Source of the DNA: Streptomyces sp. DI166
GTDB taxonomy: Bacteria; Actinomycetota; Actinomycetes; Streptomycetales; Streptomycetaceae
Direction of reading: 5' to 3'
Assembly (NCBI RefSeq): GCF_900091315.1
Contig: NZ_FLSP01000070.1
Location: 1 to 47,381 of the forward strand
Length of the DNA: 47,381 nt
The notes under the pieces were generated by a model that worked only from the letters and a program-made list of their open reading frames with translations, was not told the origin of the DNA and searched no databases. Within the stretch, counting starts at the first letter, position 1. Each line of letters begins with the position of its first letter. A program made the position numbers and the translations under genes. Of the stretch, positions 1 to 7,960 are shown piece after piece.

Positions 1-10
1 CAGTGGGCGG

Positions 11-68
11 CCTGTGCTCGTGCCTGCGGCAGCGGCTGGCCTGTGCTCGTGCCTGCGGCAGCGGTGGG
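11..68. repeat. 29-bp tandem direct repeat, two copies
   Basis: Two adjacent near-identical 29-base units, 11-39 and 40-68, each begin CCTGTGCTCGTGCC. A shorter related stretch (GGCAGCGGCTG) sits just before the stop codon of the neighbouring minus-strand phosphatase gene. The array lies directly downstream of that gene and looks like local slippage duplication of its 3' end. No function can be read from it. Confidence 0.7.
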
Positions 69-82
69 CCCCGCTCCCGCGT

Positions 83-2851
83 CTACGGCAGCGGCTGCTC
101 CGCCCAGATCACCTTGCCCTCGGACGTGTACCGCGTGCCCCAGCGCTCCGCGACCTGCGCCACCAGGAACAGCCCGCGCCCGCCCTCGTCCGTCATCGCG
201 GCGTACCGCAGATGCGGCGAGGTGTTGCTGCTGTCGAACACCTCGCAGATCAGCGTCCGGTCGCGCATCACCCGCACCCGGATGGGCTCACCGCCGTAGC
301 GGATCGCGTTGGTGACCAGTTCGCTCAGGATCAGCTCGGTGGTGAACCCCAGCTCCTCCAGGTCCCAGTCGGCGAGCCGCCGGGTCACCTCCGCGCGCAC
401 CTTGGCGACCTCCGCCGGGTCCGACGGCACCTCCCACTCGGCGACCCGGTCCGCGGGCAGCGCCCGGGTCCGGGCCACCAGCAGCGCGATGTCGTCACCG
501 GGACGGTCCGGCAGCCGGGCGTCCAGCACCGCCCGGCAGGTCGCCTCCGGCGAACCGCCGCCCGCCCGCGCCAGCGCCTCCCGCAGCAGCTCCAGACCCT
601 CGTCGATGTCGTGCTCCCGGTCCTCCACCAGCCCGTCGGTGTACAGCACCAGCCGGCTGCCCTCCGCGAGGTCCAGTTCGGCCGTCTCGAAGGGCAGCCC
701 GCCCAGCCCCAGCGGAGGACCCGCGGGCACGTCCGGGAACTCCACTCTCCCGTCCGGGTGGATCACCGCGGGCGGCGGATGACCGGCCCGGGCGACCGTG
801 CAGCGCCCGGACACCGGGTCGTACACCGCGTACAGACAGGTCGCCCCGGTCACCGGCGCGCTCGCGGTCTCCGCCGCCTCGTCCTGGTCGATCCGGGCGA
901 CCAGCTCGTCCAGCAGCGCGAGCAGTTCCTCCGGCGGCAGGTCCAGCGCCGAGAAGTTGTGCACCGCCGTCCGCAACCGGCCCATGGTGGCCGCCGCGTG
1001 CAGCCCGTGCCCGACCACGTCCCCCACCACCAGCGCCACCCGGGCCCCGGACAGCGGCAGCACGTCGAACCAGTCGCCGCCCACCCCGGCCTGCGCGGGC
1101 AGATACCGGTAGGCGATCTCCAGCGCGTTCTGCTCGGGCAGCGAACGGGGCAGCAGACTGCGCTGCAGCGTGACGGCCATGCTGTGCTCGCGGGTGTAGC
1201 GACGGGCGTTGTCGATGGAGACCGCCGCCCGCGCGACCAGCTCCTCCGCCAGCTCCAGCTCCTCGGCGTCGAACGGCTGCGGCTTCTCCGACCGCCAGAA
1301 GCTCACCACGCCCAGCACCAGCGCCCCGGCCCGCAGCGGCACCGCGATCAGCGAGTGGATGCCGTACTCCACCACCTGCGCCGACCGCTCCAGGTCCTGC
1401 GCCTGCCAGCCCGGAGCCTGGGCGAGCCGCGGCTCCAGCACCGGCCGCCCCGCCTCCAGCGCCCGCGCCTGCGGCGAGGTCTCCACGAACGCGATCTCCT
1501 TGCCCAGCGGGTACAGCGGCGCGTCCTCACGGATACCGCTGAACGCCGTCCGGTGCAGCGGCGACACCGTGTCCGCCTGGCCGCCGTTGAGCACCGCCCC
1601 GAACAGGTCGACGGTGACGAAGTCCGCGAACCTCGGCACGGCCAGATCGGCCAGCTCCCCGGCGGTGCGCGTCACGTCCAGGCTGGTGCCGATGCCCACC
1701 CCGGCGTCGTAGAGCATGCTCAGCCGCTCGCGCGCGGTCTCCGCCCGGCCGGACAGGGCCCGCAGCTCGGTGGAGTCGCGCAGCGTCGCCACACTCCCGG
1801 AGGGGCCGCCGCGCAGGTTCGTCGGCCGCTGGTTCACCGCCAGCAGCCGCTCCTTGATCAGGTGCACCTCGTCGGTGGCCACCCGGCCGGAGGCCAGCAG
1901 CTCCGCGGTGTCCGCGGTCAGACCCAGATCGGCGACCTGGCGGCCCTCGGCGTCGGCCGGGAGATCGAGCAGCCGGTGCGCCTCGTCGTTGGCGAGCAGC
2001 AGCCGCCCCTCGTCGCCGACGATGATCACGCCCTCGCGCACGGCGTGCAGCACCGCGTCGTGGTGCTCGTACATCCGCGTCATCTCGTGCGGGCCCAGGC
2101 CGTGCGTCTGCCGCAGCAGCCGTCTGCTCACCAGGGCCGTGCCGCCGGTGGCCAGGGCGAGCGCCACTGCCGCCGCGCTCAGCAGCAGCGGCAGCTGCTG
2201 GTCGGCGGTACCGCCCACGGTCGCCGTGGTGATCCCGGCCGACACCAGGCCCACCACCTTGCCGTCGGAGTCCTTGACCGGCACCACCGCCTGCACCAGC
2301 GGCCCGATCGTGCCGACAATCTCCTCGGTCACCACCTCGCCGCGCAGCGCGGGCTCGATGGTGCCCACGAACTGCTTGCCGATCCGGTCCGGCTTGGGGT
2401 GGCTGTAGCGGATGCCGTCGGTGTTCATGACGACGATGAAGTCGACCCCGGTCGTCACCCGCGCGGCCTCGGCCTGCGGCTGGAACACGGCGGACGGGTC
2501 GGGTGCGCTGAGCGTCTCCACGGTGCCGGGCGCGTTGGCGAAGGCCTGGGCGACCGCCACCGAGCGGTTGCGGGCCTCGTTGGTGCTGTCGTGCCGCACC
2601 TGGAGCACCAGCGCCACCACCGCGGCCACCACCAGCAGCATCACGATGAAGACCTGGAACAGGAAGACCTGCCCGGCCACACTGATCCGGCTCAGCGGCG
2701 ACCTGGGCCGCCGGCCGTGCTTGGGCGGGCGCCCGCCGTCCGGTATGCCGCCTCCGCGCAACCCGCGGGCGCGGTCGGGCGCACGGTGGGGACGCGGACC
2801 ACTACGACGTCGGAGTGACCGGGCCCCTGATCGACCCGAGAGTCGGACCAT
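83..2851 (-). CDS. Membrane SpoIIE-family PP2C phosphatase with Cache, PAS, GAF and HATPase domains
   Basis: The product is 922 aa. A basic N-terminus leads into a membrane segment near residues 60-85. An extracytoplasmic single-Cache (CitA/DcuS-like) domain follows (about 90-200), then a second membrane segment (about 215-240), a PAS domain (about 260-350), a GAF domain (about 380-540), a SpoIIE/PP2C phosphatase domain (about 560-780, with GGDWFDVLPL and VGDVVGHG metal-binding motifs) and a C-terminal RsbW-type HATPase domain (about 800-915). Such proteins usually control anti-sigma-factor antagonists by dephosphorylation, and the kinase-like domain may act on the same target; no partner is visible here. 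The Cache domain suggests a small external ligand. The start at 2851 has a weak ribosome site and could lie further in. It may be co-transcribed with the phosphatase gene upstream (75-base gap). Confidence 0.9.
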   Translation of the reverse strand: MVRLSGRSGARSLRRRSGPRPHRAPDRARGLRGGGIPDGGRPPKHGRRPRSPLSRISVAGQVFLFQVFIVMLLVVAAVVALVLQVRHDSTNEARNRSVAVAQAFANAPGTVETLSAPDPSAVFQPQAEAARVTTGVDFIVVMNTDGIRYSHPKPDRIGKQFVGTIEPALRGEVVTEEIVGTIGPLVQAVVPVKDSDGKVVGLVSAGITTATVGGTADQQLPLLLSAAAVALALATGGTALVSRRLLRQTHGLGPHEMTRMYEHHDAVLHAVREGVIIVGDEGRLLLANDEAHRLLDLPADAEGRQVADLGLTADTAELLASGRVATDEVHLIKERLLAVNQRPTNLRGGPSGSVATLRDSTELRALSGRAETARERLSMLYDAGVGIGTSLDVTRTAGELADLAVPRFADFVTVDLFGAVLNGGQADTVSPLHRTAFSGIREDAPLYPLGKEIAFVETSPQARALEAGRPVLEPRLAQAPGWQAQDLERSAQVVEYGIHSLIAVPLRAGALVLGVVSFWRSEKPQPFDAEELELAEELVARAAVSIDNARRYTREHSMAVTLQRSLLPRSLPEQNALEIAYRYLPAQAGVGGDWFDVLPLSGARVALVVGDVVGHGLHAAATMGRLRTAVHNFSALDLPPEELLALLDELVARIDQDEAAETASAPVTGATCLYAVYDPVSGRCTVARAGHPPPAVIHPDGRVEFPDVPAGPPLGLGGLPFETAELDLAEGSRLVLYTDGLVEDREHDIDEGLELLREALARAGGGSPEATCRAVLDARLPDRPGDDIALLVARTRALPADRVAEWEVPSDPAEVAKVRAEVTRRLADWDLEELGFTTELILSELVTNAIRYGGEPIRVRVMRDRTLICEVFDSSNTSPHLRYAAMTDEGGRGLFLVAQVAERWGTRYTSEGKVIWAEQPLP

Positions 2852-2925
2852 GAGCCATGTCTACACTGCTCAACCCCTGGAGGCGAGAGGCGTAGCACAC
2901 CGTCACGGCATGTCACCGGGGTTGC

Positions 2926-5415
2926 TCACGCCTCGTGCCGGGGCGCCGTGCGCCGGGTGGCGAGCAGCAGGGCGATGTCGTCGGGCCGGTCGACGGTGTG
3001 CCGCGCGGTCGCCGTGAGCCGGTCCGCGATCTTCGCCAGCGACTGCCCGCCCGGCCTGCCGAGCGGAGTGCCCGCCCGGGCCAGCGCCACCCGCATCCGC
3101 CCGATGCCGTCGTCGATGTCCCCGCCGGGCCGCTCCACCAGCCCGTCGGTGTACAGCGCCAGCACCGCGCCCGGGTCGATGACCAGCTCCGCCACCGGGT
3201 AGCGGGCCTGCGGGTCCACACCGAGCACCACCCCGCCGGGCAGGTCCACCCGGTGCGTACGGCCGTCCGGACTACGCAGCAGCGGCGGCAGATGCCCGGC
3301 ACGTGCCGCCCGGGCCACCCCGGTGACCGGGTCGAGGCGGATGTAGCAGCAGCTCGCGAACAGCCCCGAGTCGATGTCGATCAGCAGCCGGTTCGTACCG
3401 CTCAGCACCTCGTCGGGCGGCCGGTCCCCGAGCGCGAACGCCCGCACCGCCGTGCGCAGCTGGCCCATGGTGGCCGCCGCCTGCACCCCGTGCCCCTGGA
3501 CATCGCCGATGACCAGGGCGAGCCCGTCCCCGGCGGAGACCACGTCGTACCAGTCCCCGCCGATCTCCATGCCCTGGGTCGCGGGCAGATACCGGCCCGC
3601 GGTCTCCATCAGCGGGTGCGCGGACAGCCGCCGGGGGAGCAGCGCCTGCTGCAGGCCGCGGGCGAGGGTCGCCTCGCTCTCGTAGCGCTTGGCCTTCTCC
3701 ATGGCGTGCGCGATCAGCCCGGCGAGCGCGGTGAGCGCGGCCCGCTCCTCGGTACTGAAGGTGCGCGACCGGTCGAAGCCGAGGATGCACGAACCCACCG
3801 GACGGCCCGAGGCGATCAGCGGCAGGAACGCCCGCGCGCCCTCCTCGGCGTCCAGCGGTATGCCCGGATAGGCCTCCCCGAGCTGCTCCATCGAGTCGAA
3901 GAAGAGCGGGCGACCGCTGGTCAGCGTCTCCACCCCGGGCAGCCGCTCGTCCAGCCCCACCCCCTCGAAGGGCGCCAGGAACCCGGGCGGGAAGCCGCTC
4001 TCCCAGGCCAGGAACAGATGGCGGTCCTGCAGCAGGTAGATCGCCAGCCGGCGCCCGCCGAACGCGGGCAGCAGCTCCCGCATGACCACCGCGGACACCT
4101 GGCGCGCGGTCACCGCCTCGGTCAGCGCGATGGCCAGCACGATCGGCCGGTACAGCGGCGCCATGGACGCCTCCGGGGCCGGCTCGGCGGGCTCGGCGAC
4201 CTCCTTCGGCGCGTCGGCGGGCACCTCGACCACGTGGTGCGCCGGACGCACCGAACAGGTCAGCAGCTCCGGGCCGGGGTGCAGGGACAGCACGAGCCAG
4301 TCCCCGGCGGTCTTGGCGTCGGGCCGCCCGACGTGGAAGGACACCGGCTCGGGGGAGAGCAGCGCCTTGCGCAGATGGTCCTCGCAGGCGGGCTGGGTCA
4401 GCCACGGCACGGCGTCCCACAGAGGTCTGCCGAGCAACTGCGACCGGGGCAGTTCCAGCAGGTCGGCGGCGCGCGGATTGGCGTACACGACCGTCCCCAG
4501 CCGGTCCAGCGCGAACACGCCGTCGGGGAGCAGATCGGCCGCGGACTCGGCCGCCGAGGCGGGCCCGGGCTCGATGACGGCACCGTGCACCTCGGACATC
4601 GCGGACGCGCCGTCGTCCGCCCGCCACAGCTCCACCAGCCGCAGCGAGCCGTCCGCGGCGCGCAGGTACAACGGCAGCGGCGGCGGCCGCCCCGCGGCGG
4701 CGTCACGCAGCGCGGCCAGCAGCGTCTCGGTATCACCGGGCGCCACGGCATCGGCGAACGGACGCTCACCGCTCGTGCACTCCTCGGCGACCGCGCCCAG
4801 CATCCTGCGCAGCCGCTCGTCCGCGGTCACGGCCCCGGTCACGGGGTCCCAGCCGAAGCATCCGGCCCGCCCAGGCGGATGCGTCGCGGGCGGCCGTACG
4901 CACAGCGGCTCGCCGTCCCAGCGCACCGGACCGTCCTCCTCCGCCTCCCTGAGCCGCCCCGCCAGCTCCTGGGCCAGCCGCGCCAGCCGCTCGCGCGCCG
5001 GCAGCAGCTCGGTGGCGTCGGCGGCGGCCGGACGCAGCACGGTGAGCACGCCGTACGCCTTGCCGTCGGTCGCGACCGGCACGTACAGGGACCCGAACTG
5101 GAACGGCAGACCCGCCGCGAACTGGGGGTAGCGGCGCATGGTCTCCGTGGCGTTGGCCAGCACCACCTCCACGCCGAGCCGGTGGGCGTCGGCGACCGCG
5201 AACCGGCTGTCCATGTGCAGCCGCCACCACGGTTTGAACAGGCGGCTGGGGAGTCCGACGAGCGCGGACAGGCGGAGCACTCCGGGCGTGCTGGAGGTCA
5301 TGTAAACCCCCGCCGCGTGGCCGTCAGCGGCCCTGAACGCCTTCAGTGAGGCGTCGATCAGCGCCGCCGTCGACCGCCCGGGCGTCAGCTGCGTGTGCTC
5401 GACGCTCCCAGTCAT
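2926..5415 (-). CDS. Soluble SpoIIE-family PP2C phosphatase with GAF/PAS sensor domains
   Basis: The product is 829 aa with no evident membrane segment. In order it has an N-terminal GAF-like region (about 1-165), a PAS-like segment (about 175-275), a second PAS (about 290-390, with GVFALDRLGTVVYANPRAA), a GAF domain (about 430-590) and a C-terminal SpoIIE/PP2C domain (about 600-829, with GGDWYDVVSAGDGLALVIGD and VLALYTDG). Unlike its neighbour it has no HATPase domain. By family it is a Mn/Mg-dependent Ser/Thr phosphatase acting on STAS-type anti-anti-sigma proteins; the target is unknown. The ATG at 5415 is preceded by GAGG/AGGGG. It shares strand and orientation with the next phosphatase gene (75-base gap) and with the VMAP operon ending 163 bases upstream. 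Confidence 0.9.
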   Translation of the reverse strand: MTGSVEHTQLTPGRSTAALIDASLKAFRAADGHAAGVYMTSSTPGVLRLSALVGLPSRLFKPWWRLHMDSRFAVADAHRLGVEVVLANATETMRRYPQFAAGLPFQFGSLYVPVATDGKAYGVLTVLRPAAADATELLPARERLARLAQELAGRLREAEEDGPVRWDGEPLCVRPPATHPPGRAGCFGWDPVTGAVTADERLRRMLGAVAEECTSGERPFADAVAPGDTETLLAALRDAAAGRPPPLPLYLRAADGSLRLVELWRADDGASAMSEVHGAVIEPGPASAAESAADLLPDGVFALDRLGTVVYANPRAADLLELPRSQLLGRPLWDAVPWLTQPACEDHLRKALLSPEPVSFHVGRPDAKTAGDWLVLSLHPGPELLTCSVRPAHHVVEVPADAPKEVAEPAEPAPEASMAPLYRPIVLAIALTEAVTARQVSAVVMRELLPAFGGRRLAIYLLQDRHLFLAWESGFPPGFLAPFEGVGLDERLPGVETLTSGRPLFFDSMEQLGEAYPGIPLDAEEGARAFLPLIASGRPVGSCILGFDRSRTFSTEERAALTALAGLIAHAMEKAKRYESEATLARGLQQALLPRRLSAHPLMETAGRYLPATQGMEIGGDWYDVVSAGDGLALVIGDVQGHGVQAAATMGQLRTAVRAFALGDRPPDEVLSGTNRLLIDIDSGLFASCCYIRLDPVTGVARAARAGHLPPLLRSPDGRTHRVDLPGGVVLGVDPQARYPVAELVIDPGAVLALYTDGLVERPGGDIDDGIGRMRVALARAGTPLGRPGGQSLAKIADRLTATARHTVDRPDDIALLLATRRTAPRHEA

Positions 5416-5578
5416 CGGCCCCTACCTCGTCCGTGCGCCGTCCCGTGGGGCGACACAGCAAGAATGCGCCACAAGACCCGACCGCCGCACCCGGGCGGCA
5501 CGGGAGTCCGGCCCTTCCCCGAGGATCACACGAGTCGGGCGCCGTGTACCCGGGGCGGGGTGGATGAGTCCCGGGGGG

Positions 5579-7960
5579 TCAGTACGGGCGGACGTTGGTG
5601 GCCTGGGGGCCCTTGCTGTTCTCGGTGATCGTGAGGCGGACCCGCTGGCCTGTTTCCAGGGTGCGGGGGTCATGCGCAATGATCGCCGAGTAGTGGACGA
5701 ACACGTCGCGACCGCTGTCGAGGGTGATGAAACCGAAGCCCTTCTCCGCGTTGAACCACTTGACCGTGCCGTGGTGCTCTGCGGGGAAGGCGGGGTTGCG
5801 GAAGAGCAGGGTGGGGGCGTCAGCGAGGGAGCGGCTGGTGAGTGACATGACGCGTGAGTGGTGATTGGCGATGTCGAGCAGGCTCAGGAACTCGGGGCCA
5901 CCGGGGATGCCCGTACTGAGGGTGCGGGTGAGGGCCTGGGTCATGGCGTGAGGTCTCTGACCGGGTTTCGGGAACAGCAGTACCCGGGCGTCCAGCGTTC
6001 TGACGTCGGGCTCGAACCATGACCACAGGCGGCTACCGCCGTGGGTGTCGGCGTCGAGGATCAGGACCTTGTGCTGAGCGGGACTCTCGTCGAGGAGCGA
6101 ACGGAGCCGCAGTACGGACAGAGCTGTGCCGTGCAGGTTCTCGATGTCGGTGTTGCGGAAGGCCAGGAAGGCGTCGTCCGGGGTTTCGACCACGTGGCCC
6201 GCGTAGGCCAGGAGGAACGTGTGCTCGGCCTGCTGTACCGCCGAGGAGAGCCTTGAGGAGAAGTTGCTGGGGAGAGGACGGTTCCAGATGGCTTGGACGT
6301 TCTCATGGGCGAGGATTCCGTCCTCCCGCCGCCTCCCCAAGGCGGACGCCAACGAGGTGGCGGCCTCCGCGGTGCCCGGCAGCTCGGGGAAATCCTCGTA
6401 GAGGCTGCATCCGATGACGACGGCGCGTGACCTGGTCGGGGCGATGAGTCCGGGGGGAGACGACTGCTGGGACGACCGGACGGGGGGGAGAGGGAGCGGG
6501 ATGATAGGAGCGGCGAAGAGTCCTCTGGATGTTGCTTCGGCCATCGTGACTGCTCCGACGACCGATCCGTGCAGGTCGATGACCGCGGAGCCGACAGTGG
6601 GCCATGGCGCCGACACGACTGGAGCCAGTTGGTAATGGTCCGAAATTAGGCGCGTCACCCGGCAGCGGAGCACCCTCAGTTCAGTGCCGCCCTCACTGTC
6701 GAAACCGACGACCAAGACCTCCTGCCCGGCGGTCGGCATGGGACCCATCGAAGGACGTGGTACGGCGCGAAGTTCCACACGGGGGTTCAGCAGCAGGTAG
6801 GACAGCGCTGTCCGCGGGGCCGGGGAGACGAGCCGCGCGGCTGCGACGTTCTTGCTCAGATAAGGACGAACCTTCAGGGTCTCCTCCGGGACGGCGGGGG
6901 AGTGTCGCGCGAACGCGGTGACCACCAGCCCTTCGTCTGACAGGCAGATTCCCGATGCCAGTAGGGATCCCGTGCTGCTCCGGACCTGGACCAGACGTCG
7001 CCCGATGTCCTCGATGAGTCCCCGGATGACGGAGTTGGACTCGGGGGACACGTCGTAGAACGCATAGGTGTTGGAGAGGACGCGGGCTTCGTGGGAAAGC
7101 CCTCGCTCCTGTGCGGATTGGGCGAGTGAGGGAAGCGCGGCACGGTCGGCGTACTGGGCCAGCACCGGCCACAGACCCGTCGGTGGGTCGACGAACGGTG
7201 TCTCCTGCTCGTCGGTACGCACCACGAGGTCGACCAGCTGGTACGTCCCAGGCCCGAGGAGTGCTTCGTCGAGCATGAGCGGCGGTTCTCCCGGGCTCGG
7301 CCGACAGGCGTACTCGATTGCCGCCAACATGTTTCTGCGCGTCAGCTTCGCCCGGCTGTTGCGGGGGTGGTAGACCTCGGTCGCGGCCGTCAACAGGTTG
7401 AACGGCATGGTGGGGAAATGACCGAGACGCCGAATGTCCAGCGCCGCGCGGAGCATGGACCTGGCGATCGGGGGCGCTTGCTGGATCCGGCGCGCCACTG
7501 CGGACTCGTTGCTCCACGAAGGGACGCGCACCAGGTCGATGCCCGCGTTCTCGGGGATGACGTCCACGTCGTCTTCGGTGATCTCGCCGAAGATGAGGAA
7601 GGGTCCGGACCTGAAGGGCTGGGACAGGAACGGAACGTCGAGCGTGCGTCCCACTTGGGAGAGATTCAACTCCTTCAGGAGCACGATGGTGCGGCCAGGC
7701 AGGTCGGTCAGCCCGGGCACCACCTCGTCCGGACTCCGCGGTGTCCACACCATCCAGTCATCCGGCATCCGGCTGAACGCACGCGCGAGAGCCGTGGTCT
7801 TCCCCGCGCCCGTCTCACCGACCAGCACGGTGAACGAGCCCAGGCCCTCCAGGGCCCGAGTGATGACCTCAGCGAGCCGCTCGTCCACCCACCGCTCGAA
7901 GTAGTTGTCAGGAACCAACTCCGCGAACTCCGCGACCCGCCGCCAGTCGGGCCCAGGCAC
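5579..7960 (-). CDS. P-loop NTPase with protease-like, degenerate caspase-like and cold-shock domains
   Basis: The product is 793 aa from a GTG at 7960. The N-terminus is a STAND/AAA-like P-loop domain (Walker A GETGAGKTT, residues 48-56). Residues about 318-500 resemble a trypsin-like fold, with VVTAFARHS where TAxHC is expected and VGSAVID where the catalytic Ser loop is expected; no clear catalytic Asp is seen. Residues about 512-725 form a caspase-like domain that keeps the His (YAGH, His590), but the Cys site reads LILDADTHGG, so Asp639 stands where Cys is expected. Residues 730-793 are a full cold-shock domain (KWFNAEKGFGFI, VFVHY). It is the last gene of the MoxR/vWA/VMAP operon and overlaps the vWA gene by 253 bases. 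It appears to use more A/T-ending and rare codons than its neighbours, suggesting transfer. Role (inferred): signal-responsive regulator or effector with a nucleic-acid-binding tail. Confidence 0.85.
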   Translation of the reverse strand: MPGPDWRRVAEFAELVPDNYFERWVDERLAEVITRALEGLGSFTVLVGETGAGKTTALARAFSRMPDDWMVWTPRSPDEVVPGLTDLPGRTIVLLKELNLSQVGRTLDVPFLSQPFRSGPFLIFGEITEDDVDVIPENAGIDLVRVPSWSNESAVARRIQQAPPIARSMLRAALDIRRLGHFPTMPFNLLTAATEVYHPRNSRAKLTRRNMLAAIEYACRPSPGEPPLMLDEALLGPGTYQLVDLVVRTDEQETPFVDPPTGLWPVLAQYADRAALPSLAQSAQERGLSHEARVLSNTYAFYDVSPESNSVIRGLIEDIGRRLVQVRSSTGSLLASGICLSDEGLVVTAFARHSPAVPEETLKVRPYLSKNVAAARLVSPAPRTALSYLLLNPRVELRAVPRPSMGPMPTAGQEVLVVGFDSEGGTELRVLRCRVTRLISDHYQLAPVVSAPWPTVGSAVIDLHGSVVGAVTMAEATSRGLFAAPIIPLPLPPVRSSQQSSPPGLIAPTRSRAVVIGCSLYEDFPELPGTAEAATSLASALGRRREDGILAHENVQAIWNRPLPSNFSSRLSSAVQQAEHTFLLAYAGHVVETPDDAFLAFRNTDIENLHGTALSVLRLRSLLDESPAQHKVLILDADTHGGSRLWSWFEPDVRTLDARVLLFPKPGQRPHAMTQALTRTLSTGIPGGPEFLSLLDIANHHSRVMSLTSRSLADAPTLLFRNPAFPAEHHGTVKWFNAEKGFGFITLDSGRDVFVHYSAIIAHDPRTLETGQRVRLTITENSKGPQATNVRPY

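Noticed and set aside
14..2818. 934-aa plus-strand reading frame opposite the first phosphatase
   Set aside because: Composition is Arg/Gln/His-rich with no motifs, and it mirrors the well-supported minus-strand SpoIIE gene; an antisense shadow of GC-rich coding DNA.
2935..5349. 804-aa plus-strand frame opposite the second phosphatase
   Set aside because: Same low-complexity shadow pattern; the minus strand carries clear GAF/PAS/PP2C motifs.
7708..7960. C-terminal ~85 residues of the vWA reading frame as a genuine domain
   Set aside because: They overlap the NTPase Walker A region in another frame and are Arg/Ser/Trp-rich; more likely out-of-frame read-through.
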